The translations under genes were made by a program, and so were the position numbers. The notes below the pieces were generated by a model. It did not search any database, was not told where the DNA came from, and worked only from the letters and a program-made list of their open reading frames with translations. From contig QKAU01000029.1 of NCBI GenBank assembly GCA_003246265.1, positions 1 through 64,000 on the forward strand: 64,000 nt of DNA, in the 5' to 3' direction. This stretch comes from Kiritimatiellales bacterium. Its GTDB lineage: Bacteria; Verrucomicrobiota; Kiritimatiellia; Kiritimatiellales; Pontiellaceae. The first letter of the stretch is position 1; the number at the start of each line of letters is the position of its first letter. This document shows positions 54,091 through 63,747 of the stretch, one piece after another.

Positions 54091-56868
54091 CTAGCGCTCC
54101 AGCGCCGCCGCCGTCGAAATCAGCTGCTGCAGTTCCCCCACCTGCCCGTCGAGATCCAGCGCCAGCGCCACCGGCTGCAGGTTTTCGAAGACCTCGTCGA
54201 GCGATGTGCCATCGGCATAGGGATTGCGCCGCAGCTTCTCCGCAAACTCGGCCGCACAGGCCGCCAGCCGGAAGCGCGGATCGGCCTCCTCGAAGCGACC
54301 GGAGCGCTGCGCATCGCCGATGCCGCGGCTGGTCTCCTCCACGGTGCCGTTGTCGCTCCGGCGGTAGCGCACGTGGACGGTGGCGACCGGCTCGCCATCC
54401 GCTTCACCCGGTTTCAGCTCCACCTCATAGAGCGCCGTCACCGATTGGCCGGATCCCACCTCGCCCGCATCCACCGTGTCGTCGCGGAACTGCTCCTTGG
54501 TCAATCGGCGGTTTTCATAGCCGAGTTGGCGGTAGCGCACCACCCGCTCCGGATTGAATTCGACCTGGATCTTCACATCGCTGGCGATCACGTGGAGCGT
54601 GGCGGCCAGCTGGTCGACGAAGAGGCGGCGCGCCTCGTCGAGCGTATCGACGAAGGCATAGGAGCCGTCGCCGCGATTGGCCAGCTGTTCAAGGAGCTCG
54701 TCGTCGTAGGTGCCCTGCCCGAAGCCGAGGACCGAAAGGTAGATGCCCTTCGCCCGGTATTCGGCGACCTGGGCGAGCATCGCCTCCGGATCGAGTTCGC
54801 CCAGGTTGGCCACGCCATCGGAGAGGACGATGATCCGGTTCGAGTCGCCGGGGCCGTAGCCGGCGGAGGCCACCTGGTAGCCCAGCTCCAGCCCCTTGTC
54901 GAACTGGGTCGGGCCGCCCGGCTGGAGGGCATCGATCGCCTCCCGCAGCGCCGCCTTGCCGGAGGCGGGCAGGTGTTCGCGCACCAGCCGCGCATCGCCG
55001 CCGAACTGGACGATGGCCACCCGGTCGTCGGGTCCGAGCTGGTCGAGCAGCAGGGCCAGCGACGCCTTCACGAGGCCAAGGCGGTCGGGGGTGCTCATCG
55101 ATCCGGAGGTGTCGACCACCAGCGTCAACACCGCCCCGCGGTGGTCGTCGCGCCCGATGCGGCGGCCCTTGATCCCGATCTTGAGCAGTTCCATCGGCGG
55201 GCGGAAGGGCGACGGGGCCATCGCCGCATGGACGGCAAAGGTCTGCGCCCCGGCGGGCGGGCGATAGTCGTATTCGAAGCTGTTGATGAACTCTTCGGTC
55301 CGCACGCTTTCGGGAGCGGGCAGGTTGCCGCCCAGCAGCTGCTGCCGGGCCAGCCCGTAGGAGGCGGTATCGACATCGATCGAAAAGGTGGAGAAGGGAT
55401 TTCCGGCCGCCTCCACGTAGGGATTGAACGCCGCGGGTTTGCGTTCGCGAACCCGGCCGAGAGCCTCCAGCTCCTTGTCCGCGGCCTCGCGTTTTTCGCT
55501 AAGCTTGCGGTCGACCGGCTTGGCCTTGGGTTTGAGCAGGGGTTGGGCCGGGGCTGCGGGCGCCGGGGCGGGCTTGGGCTCTTCCGCCATGACGGGACTG
55601 CCGAACAGATCGCCGACCGTGAAATCACCTTCCACCTTGGCACCGCCGGCCCGGTCTCCCAACGCAGGTGCGGCGGCCTTGCCGAGGTCGTTGCCCAATG
55701 CAAGCCGTTGCGCGACGGGCGCGCTGGAAGGGAGTGCATCCGCGGACCAGGCCGGGGTGGCATTCTGCAGATCCAGCTTGAGGGCCCCATCGCCGGAGCC
55801 GCCATGCAATCCAAGCTCGGCGACGCCACGCCCCGAAGCTACCGGGTCGTCGAAGTCCCAGACAGTCTGTGTCGAGCCCGCCGGCTGCGTCTGGCCGGCA
55901 ACAACGGCCGACTGCCGCCCGTTGATGGAGTCGGCGATGGAATCGAGCGCCGCAAAGCCATCGGCCGGCACCTGGGGCTGGGCGGATGGCTGATCGGCCG
56001 CGCCTCCCTTCGCGCCGAAAAATGCTATTTCCGGCATGCTGAACCCCACGCTGGAGCCATCGGCCAGCCCGTAGCTGTCCATGCCGCCAGCGATCCCGCT
56101 CATCTCGGGCATCGCAATCTCCGGTATCGAAATTCCCGCGCCTTTGGCGACGATGCGTCTTGAAGGTTTGGGCGGAGCGCTCTTGGAGATGCTGGCCGGC
56201 ACCTGGAGTTTCTTCATCGCCACCCTGGGCCGGTCGACCGTGGGGGCGGAGAAGGTCGGATCCGCCCCCGCGCCCCCCAATCCACTGTAGTCCCCGCTGC
56301 CCGCAAAGCCGAAGTAGGAGTAGGACAGTTCCTCGCCCGCCATTCCTCCGCCGGCCGCCAGCGCCTCGTCGGCGGCAGGTTCTTCGTAGAGGGCGGCACC
56401 GTAGAGGCGGGATTCGGATGGCGGTCCACTCTTCTTCACCGACACGGACGGCTTCTTCAGTTTCATCTGCGGCCGCGCCATAGGCGTGGGCGGCGTGAAG
56501 CACTGCTCTTCCTTCTGAACGACGGAAAAGACGACGAACATGCCGGAGAACATGAACGCGAAGACGGCAATGACACTGGTGGCGAGGGCGGCCCGGAACT
56601 GGGCGCTGTACCAGATCCGCGCGGCGAGGCTGCCGCGCAGGTTGACCGCGCGTTGGCGGGCGGGCCGCCAGTAGGGCAGCACCGCCGGGGCGGGCGCGGC
56701 GGCGAGGGCTTCGCCCAGCAGCTGCAGCGCCTCGTGCCGGGCCATCAGCTCGGCGCGGCAGGCGGGGCATTGGTCGAGGTGGACCCGCAGCGCGTGGTAG
56801 TCGCGCTCGTAGAGTTCGCCGTGGAGGTAGGCGACGAGCAGCTTTTCAAACCGTTTGCATTCCTTCAT
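54091..56868 (-). CDS. Zinc-finger anti-sigma factor fused to a periplasmic vWA protein
   Basis: The 925-residue protein starts with a zinc-finger anti-sigma domain (HLDQCPAC, residues 30-37). A membrane helix follows at about 93-117. The periplasmic part has Pro/Gly-rich linkers including residues 132-150 and 213-289, then a YfbK-type vWA region: NPFSTFSIDVDTASYG near 490, and the intact metal site VVDTSGSMS near 583. A C-terminal DUF3520-like domain ends the protein. The design suggests that an outside event sensed by the vWA domain is passed through the membrane to free the sigma factor. The sigma gene overlaps by ATGA and the giant gene follows. The mechanism is inference. Confidence 0.85.
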   Translation of the reverse strand: MKECKRFEKLLVAYLHGELYERDYHALRVHLDQCPACRAELMARHEALQLLGEALAAAPAPAVLPYWRPARQRAVNLRGSLAARIWYSAQFRAALATSVIAVFAFMFSGMFVVFSVVQKEEQCFTPPTPMARPQMKLKKPSVSVKKSGPPSESRLYGAALYEEPAADEALAAGGGMAGEELSYSYFGFAGSGDYSGLGGAGADPTFSAPTVDRPRVAMKKLQVPASISKSAPPKPSRRIVAKGAGISIPEIAMPEMSGIAGGMDSYGLADGSSVGFSMPEIAFFGAKGGAADQPSAQPQVPADGFAALDSIADSINGRQSAVVAGQTQPAGSTQTVWDFDDPVASGRGVAELGLHGGSGDGALKLDLQNATPAWSADALPSSAPVAQRLALGNDLGKAAAPALGDRAGGAKVEGDFTVGDLFGSPVMAEEPKPAPAPAAPAQPLLKPKAKPVDRKLSEKREAADKELEALGRVRERKPAAFNPYVEAAGNPFSTFSIDVDTASYGLARQQLLGGNLPAPESVRTEEFINSFEYDYRPPAGAQTFAVHAAMAPSPFRPPMELLKIGIKGRRIGRDDHRGAVLTLVVDTSGSMSTPDRLGLVKASLALLLDQLGPDDRVAIVQFGGDARLVREHLPASGKAALREAIDALQPGGPTQFDKGLELGYQVASAGYGPGDSNRIIVLSDGVANLGELDPEAMLAQVAEYRAKGIYLSVLGFGQGTYDDELLEQLANRGDGSYAFVDTLDEARRLFVDQLAATLHVIASDVKIQVEFNPERVVRYRQLGYENRRLTKEQFRDDTVDAGEVGSGQSVTALYEVELKPGEADGEPVATVHVRYRRSDNGTVEETSRGIGDAQRSGRFEEADPRFRLAACAAEFAEKLRRNPYADGTSLDEVFENLQPVALALDLDGQVGELQQLISTAAALER

Positions 56869-57440
56869 GACAGCACCCCCGCCTTGCGCAGGCTTTGGGT
56901 CAGCTTCCGGGTTGCGGCATGGATGAGCGTGCCGACATAGCCTTCGGATCGGCCGAGCACATCCGCAATCTCCTTGTAGGACATCTCCTCCTGCAGCCGG
57001 AGGACAAGCACCTCCCGCTCCTTCGGCTTCAGGGTGTTGAGGTGGCGCATCACCAGGGCCATGCGTTCGTCGCGGCCGCCGGGATCGCCCGCGCTGCACG
57101 GCGGGGGCGACAGCCTGGACTGCCGTTCGTGGAGCAGCCGCAGGCGAGACTCCTTGCGGATGTAGTCGACCGCCACGTTGTGCGCCGTGCGCATCAGCCA
57201 TCCCCGGAGCGGAACCCCTTTGGCGCGGATCCTTTCCCAGTTCCCATGGAGCCGGATGAAGGTCTCCTGGACGACGTCGTGCGCGGCGGCATCGTTGGCC
57301 AGCACGCGGGCGGCGTAGCGCAGCAAGGCGGATTGGTAGGTCTCCATGGCACCCTCCAGGTCCATGCGGTCCATTTCGCTCTGCCCAGGCTCCGGAAGCC
57401 GTTCGATCATCTGGTGGTCCTTTTTTCCGGGGTCTTTCAT
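56865..57440 (-). CDS. ECF sigma factor
   Basis: The 191-residue protein is an ECF sigma factor. Region 2 contains LLRYAARVLANDAAAHDVVQETFIRLHGNWERIR and region 4 LKPKEREVLVLRLQEEMSYKEIADVLGRSEGYVGTLIHAATRKL. It overlaps the anti-sigma/vWA gene by ATGA and probably directs transcription of its own operon and the giant gene. The start at 57440 lies 140 bases from the divergent glpD start, and promoters for both lie in that gap. Confidence 0.93.
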   Translation of the reverse strand: MKDPGKKDHQMIERLPEPGQSEMDRMDLEGAMETYQSALLRYAARVLANDAAAHDVVQETFIRLHGNWERIRAKGVPLRGWLMRTAHNVAVDYIRKESRLRLLHERQSRLSPPPCSAGDPGGRDERMALVMRHLNTLKPKEREVLVLRLQEEMSYKEIADVLGRSEGYVGTLIHAATRKLTQSLRKAGVLS

Positions 57441-57580
57441 GGCCTATACGCCTGCCGACCGGGGCGCCTTTGAAAAAAATCGGAAAAAACTTCGCACCCC
57501 CTTTTAATTGCTATCCGATACGGGTGGAGGTTTCGAGCACATTGTGGGAACCTTCCCCTGCCAACCGCGGAACATCCGGC

Positions 57581-59095
57581 ATGAACGCCCTGCGCCAGCA
57601 TTGCATCGATCGCGCCTGCGCCGAACCCCTCGACGTCCTCGTCGTCGGGGGCGGGATCAACGGCGCCGTCTCCGCGGCGGCGCTGGCGGCGCGCGGGGCG
57701 AAGGTCGCCCTGGTCGACCAGGGCGACTTCGCTTCATGCACCTCGCAGTCCAGCTCCAACCTGGCGTGGGGCGGCATCAAGTACATGGAGACCTTCGAGT
57801 TCGGGCTGGTCCGCGAACTGTGCCGCTCGCGCAACCGGCTGATGGAGGCCTATCCGCGGCAGGTACAGGAGATCCGCTTCTTCACCAGCATCGCCAAGGG
57901 ATTCCGCAAGCCGCGCTGGATGGTTTTTCTGGGGGCCCTGCTCTACTGGTTGATCGGCGCCTGCCGGACGCGCCCGCCCCGCCTGCTCTCCCGCGCCGCC
58001 ATCCGCCGCGAGGCGCCCATGGTCCGGTCCGATGTCCTGGCCGGGGGCATCGAGTACTCCGACTGCCTGCTGCCCGAAAACGATGCCCGCTTCGTCTTCG
58101 GCTTTGTCCGGCGCGCCCTGGACCGCGGCGGGATGGCGATCAACTATTGCGAGCTCGCCGCCGCCGAACGGCGCGACGGCCTCTGGCACTGCGCGCTGCG
58201 CGACCGCGCCGGCGGCGGTTCCCTGTCGATCCGGGCCCGCTGCATCGTCAACGCGGCCGGGCCGCTGGCGGATGCCCTCAACGCCAAACTGGGCATCGCA
58301 TCGCCCTACCGCCACCTCCTATCCAAGGGAGTGCACATCGTCGTGCCGCGGATCGGCCCGGCCAGCCGCGTCCTCGCCTTCTTCGCCTCGGACGGCAGGC
58401 TTTTCTTCATGATCCCCATGGGCAACCGCACCAGCATCGGCACCACCGACACCCGCGTCGACGATGCGGCCGCCGGACCAACCGAGGAAGACATCGGATT
58501 CCTGCTCGACAATGCCAACGCCCTGCTGGCCCTCGACAACCCGCTGGCCCTGACCGACGTGGTCGCGGTGCGCTGCGGCGTACGCCCGCTGGTGGTCCGC
58601 CGGGACCGCGCAGTGGAGGATGCGGACTGGATGGCCCTTTCGCGCAGGCACGTAATCGACCGCCATCCGGCGGAGGCCGCATGCGCCATCTACGGCGGGA
58701 AGCTGACCGACTGCCTCAACGTCGGCGACGAGGTGGCCGGGGCCATCCGATCGTTCGGCGTGGCGCTGCGGGAACCGGACGGCCCATGGTACGGCGAAGA
58801 ACCGGCCGGAGAGGAGCCGGAGGAGCCCCCCCTGATCGGGGCCTGCACGCGGACACGGCTGCGCCGGATGGCCGAAGGCGAAATGGTCGTACACCTCGAG
58901 GATTTCCTGCGCCGCCGCACCCTGCTTGCACTGGTCTTGGACCACGACGCCCTGCGCACGCACCCCGGGCTGCCGGAAGCCGCGCGCATCCTTTTCGGCG
59001 AGCGGGCGGAGGAAGAGCTCCGGCGCTACTTCGCGCGGGATGCGGAGCCATGGGCCGGGCACCCCCCGCTCGACAAAGACGGATCGATGTGCTAG
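57581..59095 (+). CDS. glpD: FAD-dependent glycerol-3-phosphate dehydrogenase
   Basis: The 504-residue flavoprotein has the FAD loop VVGGGINGA, the GDFASCTSQSSSNLAWGGIKYM segment and MGNRTSIGTTDT, as in GlpD/GlpA. It oxidises glycerol 3-phosphate at the inner membrane, giving dihydroxyacetone phosphate and reduced quinone. The ATG at 57581 gives the normal N-terminus, though the ribosome site is weak. No glycerol kinase or facilitator is nearby. proB starts 34 bases later. Confidence 0.92.
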   Translation: MNALRQHCIDRACAEPLDVLVVGGGINGAVSAAALAARGAKVALVDQGDFASCTSQSSSNLAWGGIKYMETFEFGLVRELCRSRNRLMEAYPRQVQEIRFFTSIAKGFRKPRWMVFLGALLYWLIGACRTRPPRLLSRAAIRREAPMVRSDVLAGGIEYSDCLLPENDARFVFGFVRRALDRGGMAINYCELAAAERRDGLWHCALRDRAGGGSLSIRARCIVNAAGPLADALNAKLGIASPYRHLLSKGVHIVVPRIGPASRVLAFFASDGRLFFMIPMGNRTSIGTTDTRVDDAAAGPTEEDIGFLLDNANALLALDNPLALTDVVAVRCGVRPLVVRRDRAVEDADWMALSRRHVIDRHPAEAACAIYGGKLTDCLNVGDEVAGAIRSFGVALREPDGPWYGEEPAGEEPEEPPLIGACTRTRLRRMAEGEMVVHLEDFLRRRTLLALVLDHDALRTHPGLPEAARILFGERAEEELRRYFARDAEPWAGHPPLDKDGSMC

Positions 59096-59129
59096 CACGT
59101 TTGGCCTGTTTACGGACAACCAGGATCCC

Positions 59130-60233
59130 ATGACGCAAAACCAACAACACAGGGAAGCGCTGCGCAATGCCCGGCGCGTGGTCGTGAAGGCCGGCAGCAA
59201 GGTGCTCGTGCAGCGGACGGGACGGCCCGACAAGCGCCGGCTCAAACTGCTCGTCGACGAGCTCGCCGGCGTCCAGAACGGCGGCGGCGAGGTGGTCTTC
59301 GTCTCCTCCGGCGCGATCGGCGCCGGGCTGGAGGCGCTCGGCCGGAAGACGCGGCCTACCGCCATCCCCGACCTCCAGATGGCCGCCGCCGTCGGGCAGA
59401 TCCGCCTGATGAGCGCCTACGACGAACTCTTCAGCCAGAACCGCTGCCGCATCGGCCAGGTACTCCTCACCCACGATGCGCTCAAGCACCGCGAACGCCA
59501 CCTCAACGCGCGCAACACGCTGCTCAACCTCATCGAGCACCGCATCGTCCCGATCATCAACGAAAACGACACCGTCTCCACGGCGGAGATCAAGTTCGGC
59601 GACAACGACGTGCTTGCGGCGCTCGTCGCCATCCTGGTCGACGCCGACGCGCTGGTGCTGCTCAGCTCCACCGACGGGCTGCGCGAGCCGGCCGAGAATG
59701 GAAGGACCCGCCGCGTGCCCCTCGTCGGCGAGGTCGACGACGGCGTGCTCGGCCTGGTTTCCGACAAGCGCGACACCCTGTCGACCGGCGGCATGGCCTC
59801 GAAGCTGAAGTCGGCGCAGCTCGCCGCGCGCAACGGGATTCCCGTCGTGATCGCCAACGGCCGAAAGACCGGGGCGCTCTCGCGCATCCTGGCCGGGAAG
59901 GACGAAGGGACGCTGCTGGTACCCAGCGAGGGGACCATCTCGAAGCGGAAGCGCTGGATCGCCTTCTTCAACCGCGCCGAGGGCCACGTGGTGGTCGACG
60001 ATGGCGCGGCCGAGGCCCTTCGCAAGGGCAAAAGCCTCCTGCCCGTGGGCATCCGCTCCGTGGCGGGCGACTTCCAGGTCGGCGCGATGGTCGACATCCA
60101 GACACTGGAGGGCCGGCACATCGCCCGCGGGCTGGTCGAATACTCCAGCGCGCAGATCGACGAACTCAAGGGCCGGAAGAGCACGGGCAAGTCCGGCGAA
60201 GTGATCCACAGCGACAACATGGTCGTGCTCTGA
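59130..60233 (+). CDS. proB: Glutamate 5-kinase
   Basis: The 367-residue protein catalyses the first step of proline synthesis. It shows VVVKAGSKVL, VSSGAIGAGL, INENDTVST, FGDNDVLAA and STGGMASKL, and ends in a PUA domain (HVVVDDGAAEALRKGKSLLPVGI). AGGA lies just before the ATG. proA follows after 13 bases. Confidence 0.96.
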   Translation: MTQNQQHREALRNARRVVVKAGSKVLVQRTGRPDKRRLKLLVDELAGVQNGGGEVVFVSSGAIGAGLEALGRKTRPTAIPDLQMAAAVGQIRLMSAYDELFSQNRCRIGQVLLTHDALKHRERHLNARNTLLNLIEHRIVPIINENDTVSTAEIKFGDNDVLAALVAILVDADALVLLSSTDGLREPAENGRTRRVPLVGEVDDGVLGLVSDKRDTLSTGGMASKLKSAQLAARNGIPVVIANGRKTGALSRILAGKDEGTLLVPSEGTISKRKRWIAFFNRAEGHVVVDDGAAEALRKGKSLLPVGIRSVAGDFQVGAMVDIQTLEGRHIARGLVEYSSAQIDELKGRKSTGKSGEVIHSDNMVVL

Positions 60234-60246
60234 GGAGGAAATATCC

Positions 60247-61503
60247 ATGGATGTGAAGGAACAGGTCCTGGAGATCGGCAAGCAGGCCCGGGCGGCCTGC
60301 CGGGAACTCGCGAAGCTTTCCACGCGGAAGAAGAACCTCATCCTCGAAGCGATGGCCGAGGCGCTCGACGCGCAGCGCGCCTTCATACAGTCCGAGAACG
60401 CCAGGGATCTCGCCGCAGGCAGGGAGGCGGGGCTGGCCCCCGCCATGCTCGACCGCCTCGCGCTTACCGATGCGCGCATCGATGCCATGATCAAGGGCCT
60501 GCGCGACGTCGCGGTCCTCAACGATCCCGTCGGCGAGCAGATCAGCACCTGGAACCGTCCCAACGGCCTCGAAATCCGGAAGGTGCGCGTACCGATCGGC
60601 GTGATCGGCATCGTCTTTGAATCGCGCCCCAACGTAACGTGCGATGCCGCGGCGCTCTGCTTCAAGACCTCGAACGCCGTGATCCTGCGCGGCGGCAAGG
60701 AGGCGATCCACTCCAACCTGGCGATCGCCAAGGCCATGCAGGAGGGGGGCGAGGCCAAGGGGATGCCCGCCCACGCGATCCAGCTGATCCCCACCACCGA
60801 CCGCGAGGCGGTCCGGGTGATGTGCCAGATGACCCGATACCTCGACCTGATCATCCCACGCGGCGGCGAGGGGCTGATCCAGGCCGTCACCGAGATGGCG
60901 CACGTCCCGGTGATCAAGCACTACAAGGGGGTCTGCCACACCTATGTCGACGCTGCGGCCGACCTCTCCATGGCGTGGCGGATCTGCGAGAACGCCAAGT
61001 GCCAGCGCCCCGGCGTCTGCAACGCGATGGAGACGCTGCTGGTCCACGAGGCGGTGGCCGAATCCTTCCTGCCGAGGATGGGCGAGATCTTCGCGGCGCG
61101 CGGCGTGGAGCTGCGCGGCGACGAGGAGACGCGCAGATGGATTCCCGACGCCAAGCCCGCCACCGAAGCCGACTGGTACGAGGAGTTCCTCGATCTCGTG
61201 CTGGCGGTCCGCGTGGTGGCGGATGTCGAGGCCGCCGTGGAGCACATCAACACCTACGGCTCGGGCCACTCCGATGCCATCGTGACGGCGGACGAGAAGG
61301 CTGCGAAGACCTTCCTGGCGGAGGTCGATTCGGCGACGGTCTACGTAAACGCGTCAACCCGCTTCACGGACGGCGCGGAGTTCGGCATGGGGGCGGAGAT
61401 CGGCATCAGCACCGACAAGCTCCACGCGCGCGGCCCCATGGGGCTCGAAGAGCTGACCACCTACAAGTTCACGATCAGCGGCAAGGGCCAGGTGCGCGAA
61501 TAG
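60247..61503 (+). CDS. proA: Gamma-glutamyl phosphate reductase
   Basis: The 418-residue enzyme makes glutamate semialdehyde, the second step of proline synthesis. Diagnostic parts are GVIGIVFESRPNVTCDA, ILRGGKEA, the catalytic Cys in AKCQRPGVCNAMETLL, and the C-terminal GPMGLEELTTYK. GAGGA lies 5-10 bases before the ATG. It converges on the next gene with a 6-base gap. Confidence 0.97.
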   Translation: MDVKEQVLEIGKQARAACRELAKLSTRKKNLILEAMAEALDAQRAFIQSENARDLAAGREAGLAPAMLDRLALTDARIDAMIKGLRDVAVLNDPVGEQISTWNRPNGLEIRKVRVPIGVIGIVFESRPNVTCDAAALCFKTSNAVILRGGKEAIHSNLAIAKAMQEGGEAKGMPAHAIQLIPTTDREAVRVMCQMTRYLDLIIPRGGEGLIQAVTEMAHVPVIKHYKGVCHTYVDAAADLSMAWRICENAKCQRPGVCNAMETLLVHEAVAESFLPRMGEIFAARGVELRGDEETRRWIPDAKPATEADWYEEFLDLVLAVRVVADVEAAVEHINTYGSGHSDAIVTADEKAAKTFLAEVDSATVYVNASTRFTDGAEFGMGAEIGISTDKLHARGPMGLEELTTYKFTISGKGQVRE

Positions 61504-61509
61504 CGGCTC

Positions 61510-63453
61510 CTATTCCTTGCCGGTTGCGGCCGTCGCCTCCAGATGAATGCAAAGGTTGCGGCAGTCGATTTCGCGCACGGAGTAGGGCTTGACGATCCCA
61601 CGGCATTCGCCGCGCCCATCCAGGTCGCGCAGCACGAAGACGAAATCGCGCACGAGCAGTCCGCGGGCGTGGCCCAGGGCGATAATGCGAGCGCGCAGGT
61701 CGTCGCTGTAGTGGTGGGTGAAAATCAGTTCGTTGACGTCGTTGTCCTCGATGATTTCCGCCAGCTCGTCGAAGGTGCCGAGGACGGGATAGCCGTAGAC
61801 ATTCTTGTGGTAGAGCGCCGGGTTGTCGTCGATCAGCCCCACGATCCTGCGCGATGCCTTCTGCTGGTCCTCGAAGGTGGATTGGCGCAGATAGAGGATC
61901 GCGTTTTCCCCGGCACCCAGGATGAGGGTCCGCACGTCGTGGTCGCTGCCGACCGAGCAGCGCAGCCAGGCGCCCAGGTCGCGCACCACCCGCATCGAGG
62001 CCCGGATGCCGGCGATGCCCAGTACGGCGACGGCCGAATGCAGCACGAGCGCGATGGCGAGTTCGCCATGGGTGAGGTCGGAGGCCCACAGCAGCGCCAC
62101 GTAGGCCAGCGCCTCGCCGGCGGTGATCTGGAGCACGAGCACCAGCAGCTGGGATACGCGCGAACGGGTCCAGACGACCTTGTAGATGCCGTAGAAGTAG
62201 ACCGTAGCGAAGGGAATGCAGGTGCAGACCGCCAGGTGGAGGACCGAAAAGGCCTTGCCCAGCACAAGGCCGAAGACGAAGTAGGTCGCGAAGGTCAGGC
62301 AGGCGATGTCCCACCCGATGGCCACCAGCAGGCCGACCAGGTTGCGCGGGCGCTTGACGCCCTGCAGTACCACCTGCGTGGTGGTCCAGAGTTCCACCTG
62401 CGCCACCTGGCGCACCACGACATGCAGCACGACGATCATGCCGATCATCAGCAGTGCCACGCGGTTGTTGGTCATCGCCGCGGCGCCGAGCGCGATAGCG
62501 CAGGCGAAGATGGCGGAGATGTAGAGCACCATCGCGGCCTTGCGCTGGGTCATCCCGCTGCGCATCAGCTTGTGGTGGATGTGGTCGAGATCCGGACCGA
62601 AGACCTTGGTGGCCAGCTTGTCCTGGCGGATCAGCCCCACCAGCTTGCGCGCGATGCGCCGCCAGACCGCCATGATGACGTCGAACACGGGTACGCCCAC
62701 GGCCAGCAGCGGAACCAGCAGCGCGACGATGGTCGACTGCTTCACGTTCGCCTTGAGCGAGATCGCCGCGAGCATGAATCCGATGAACATGCTGCCGCAG
62801 TCGCCCAGGAAGATGGAGGCGGGGTTGAAGTTGTAGCGCAGGAAACCGAGGCAGGCGCCCGCCAGGGCAATCAGCACCAGCGCATCGGCCGGACGGTGCA
62901 GCGAGATCAGCATCCCCGCCAGCCCGGCGCTGGCGATCATCCCCAGCCCGGCGCAGGCCCCGTCCATGCCATCGATCAGGTTGAAGGCGTTGATCAGCAG
63001 GGCGAACCAGAAGAGCGTGGCGCCAAGGTCGACAAAGAAGGGCAGCTGGATGCCCAGGACGTTCTCGAACGAGAATCCGCCGCAGAACATCAGCAGCGCG
63101 ACGGCCAGCTGGCCGAGCAGCTTGAACCAGGCCCGCATGCTGAACCGGTCGTCGAAGATCCCCACCAGCAGCAGCACCAGCGATCCGCCCAGGATGAAGC
63201 CCCAGTCGAGCAACTGGATGTTGCCGCCAAGGTTCCGCCAAGGACCGATGAACGCCAGGACCAGGGCCAGGTGGGTTGAGGCAAAGACCGCGATCCCCCC
63301 GCAGCGCGGGATCGGCTTCTTGTGGATGCGCCGCTCGTCGGGCTCGTCGACCAGCCCCATGACCGGGGCGAGCTTCTTGACCAGCGGAACCAGCAGCAGC
63401 GCCGAGCAGAGGCTGGCGGCAAAAACCGCGATGTATTTGATGACCGACTCCAT
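61510..63453 (-). CDS. WecA/TagO-type glycosyl-phosphate transferase fused to a CapD/FlaA1-like Rossmann half
   Basis: The 647-residue protein starts with a polytopic transferase of the MraY/WecA family: GIFDDRF, NAFNLIDGMDG, FLGDCGSMFIGF and DLDHIHHKL. This type moves sugar-1-phosphate from a UDP-sugar to undecaprenyl phosphate and starts O-antigen or exopolysaccharide synthesis. From about residue 365 there are about four more helices and then a Rossmann domain (LILGAGENAILYL, VVGLIDDN-like GLIDDN), like the N-terminal half of CapD/FlaA1-type epimerases but without their catalytic part. The fusion might act as a regulator or as a nucleotide-binding subunit. Confidence 0.88.
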   Translation of the reverse strand: MESVIKYIAVFAASLCSALLLVPLVKKLAPVMGLVDEPDERRIHKKPIPRCGGIAVFASTHLALVLAFIGPWRNLGGNIQLLDWGFILGGSLVLLLVGIFDDRFSMRAWFKLLGQLAVALLMFCGGFSFENVLGIQLPFFVDLGATLFWFALLINAFNLIDGMDGACAGLGMIASAGLAGMLISLHRPADALVLIALAGACLGFLRYNFNPASIFLGDCGSMFIGFMLAAISLKANVKQSTIVALLVPLLAVGVPVFDVIMAVWRRIARKLVGLIRQDKLATKVFGPDLDHIHHKLMRSGMTQRKAAMVLYISAIFACAIALGAAAMTNNRVALLMIGMIVVLHVVVRQVAQVELWTTTQVVLQGVKRPRNLVGLLVAIGWDIACLTFATYFVFGLVLGKAFSVLHLAVCTCIPFATVYFYGIYKVVWTRSRVSQLLVLVLQITAGEALAYVALLWASDLTHGELAIALVLHSAVAVLGIAGIRASMRVVRDLGAWLRCSVGSDHDVRTLILGAGENAILYLRQSTFEDQQKASRRIVGLIDDNPALYHKNVYGYPVLGTFDELAEIIEDNDVNELIFTHHYSDDLRARIIALGHARGLLVRDFVFVLRDLDGRGECRGIVKPYSVREIDCRNLCIHLEATAATGKE

Positions 63454-63618
63454 CGACGCTCCGGAATTTGCGCGGAACCCTAGACGAGACGGCCGGAAAA
63501 ATAAAGTTTCGGAAACGCCGAATTACCACCGCGGGCGAGATGGCGAGGTTTAGGCAAAAAAGATGGAATTTCCACTTGCGCGGAAAATGCAAAACAATAC
63601 TATGTCGGCTCCTTTCAC

Positions 63619-63695
63619 GGGGGCGTAGCTCAATTGGTTAGAGCGCCAGCCTGTCACGCTGGAGGTTGCGGGTTCAAGTCCCGTCGTCCTCGCCA
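63619..63695 (+). tRNA. tRNA-Asp (anticodon GTC)
   Basis: The 77-base sequence folds into a full cloverleaf. The acceptor stem pairs GGGGGCG with CGTCCTC (with G-U pairs). The anticodon stem CCAGC/GCTGG encloses CTGTCAC, giving anticodon GTC. The T-loop is TTCAAGT. The discriminator is G, as expected for Asp, and CCA is encoded. Confidence 0.97.
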
Positions 63696-63699
63696 TTTT

Positions 63700-63726
63700 A
63701 AAGGCCTGCACCAGCAGGCCTTTTTT
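63700..63726 (+). terminator. Terminator after tRNA-Asp
   Basis: AAAGGCCTGC-ACCA-GCAGGCCTTT is a 10-bp stem with a 4-base loop running into six T. It starts 4 bases after the tRNA. Confidence 0.9.
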
Positions 63727-63747
63727 CATACCGGGAACCGGAACGCC

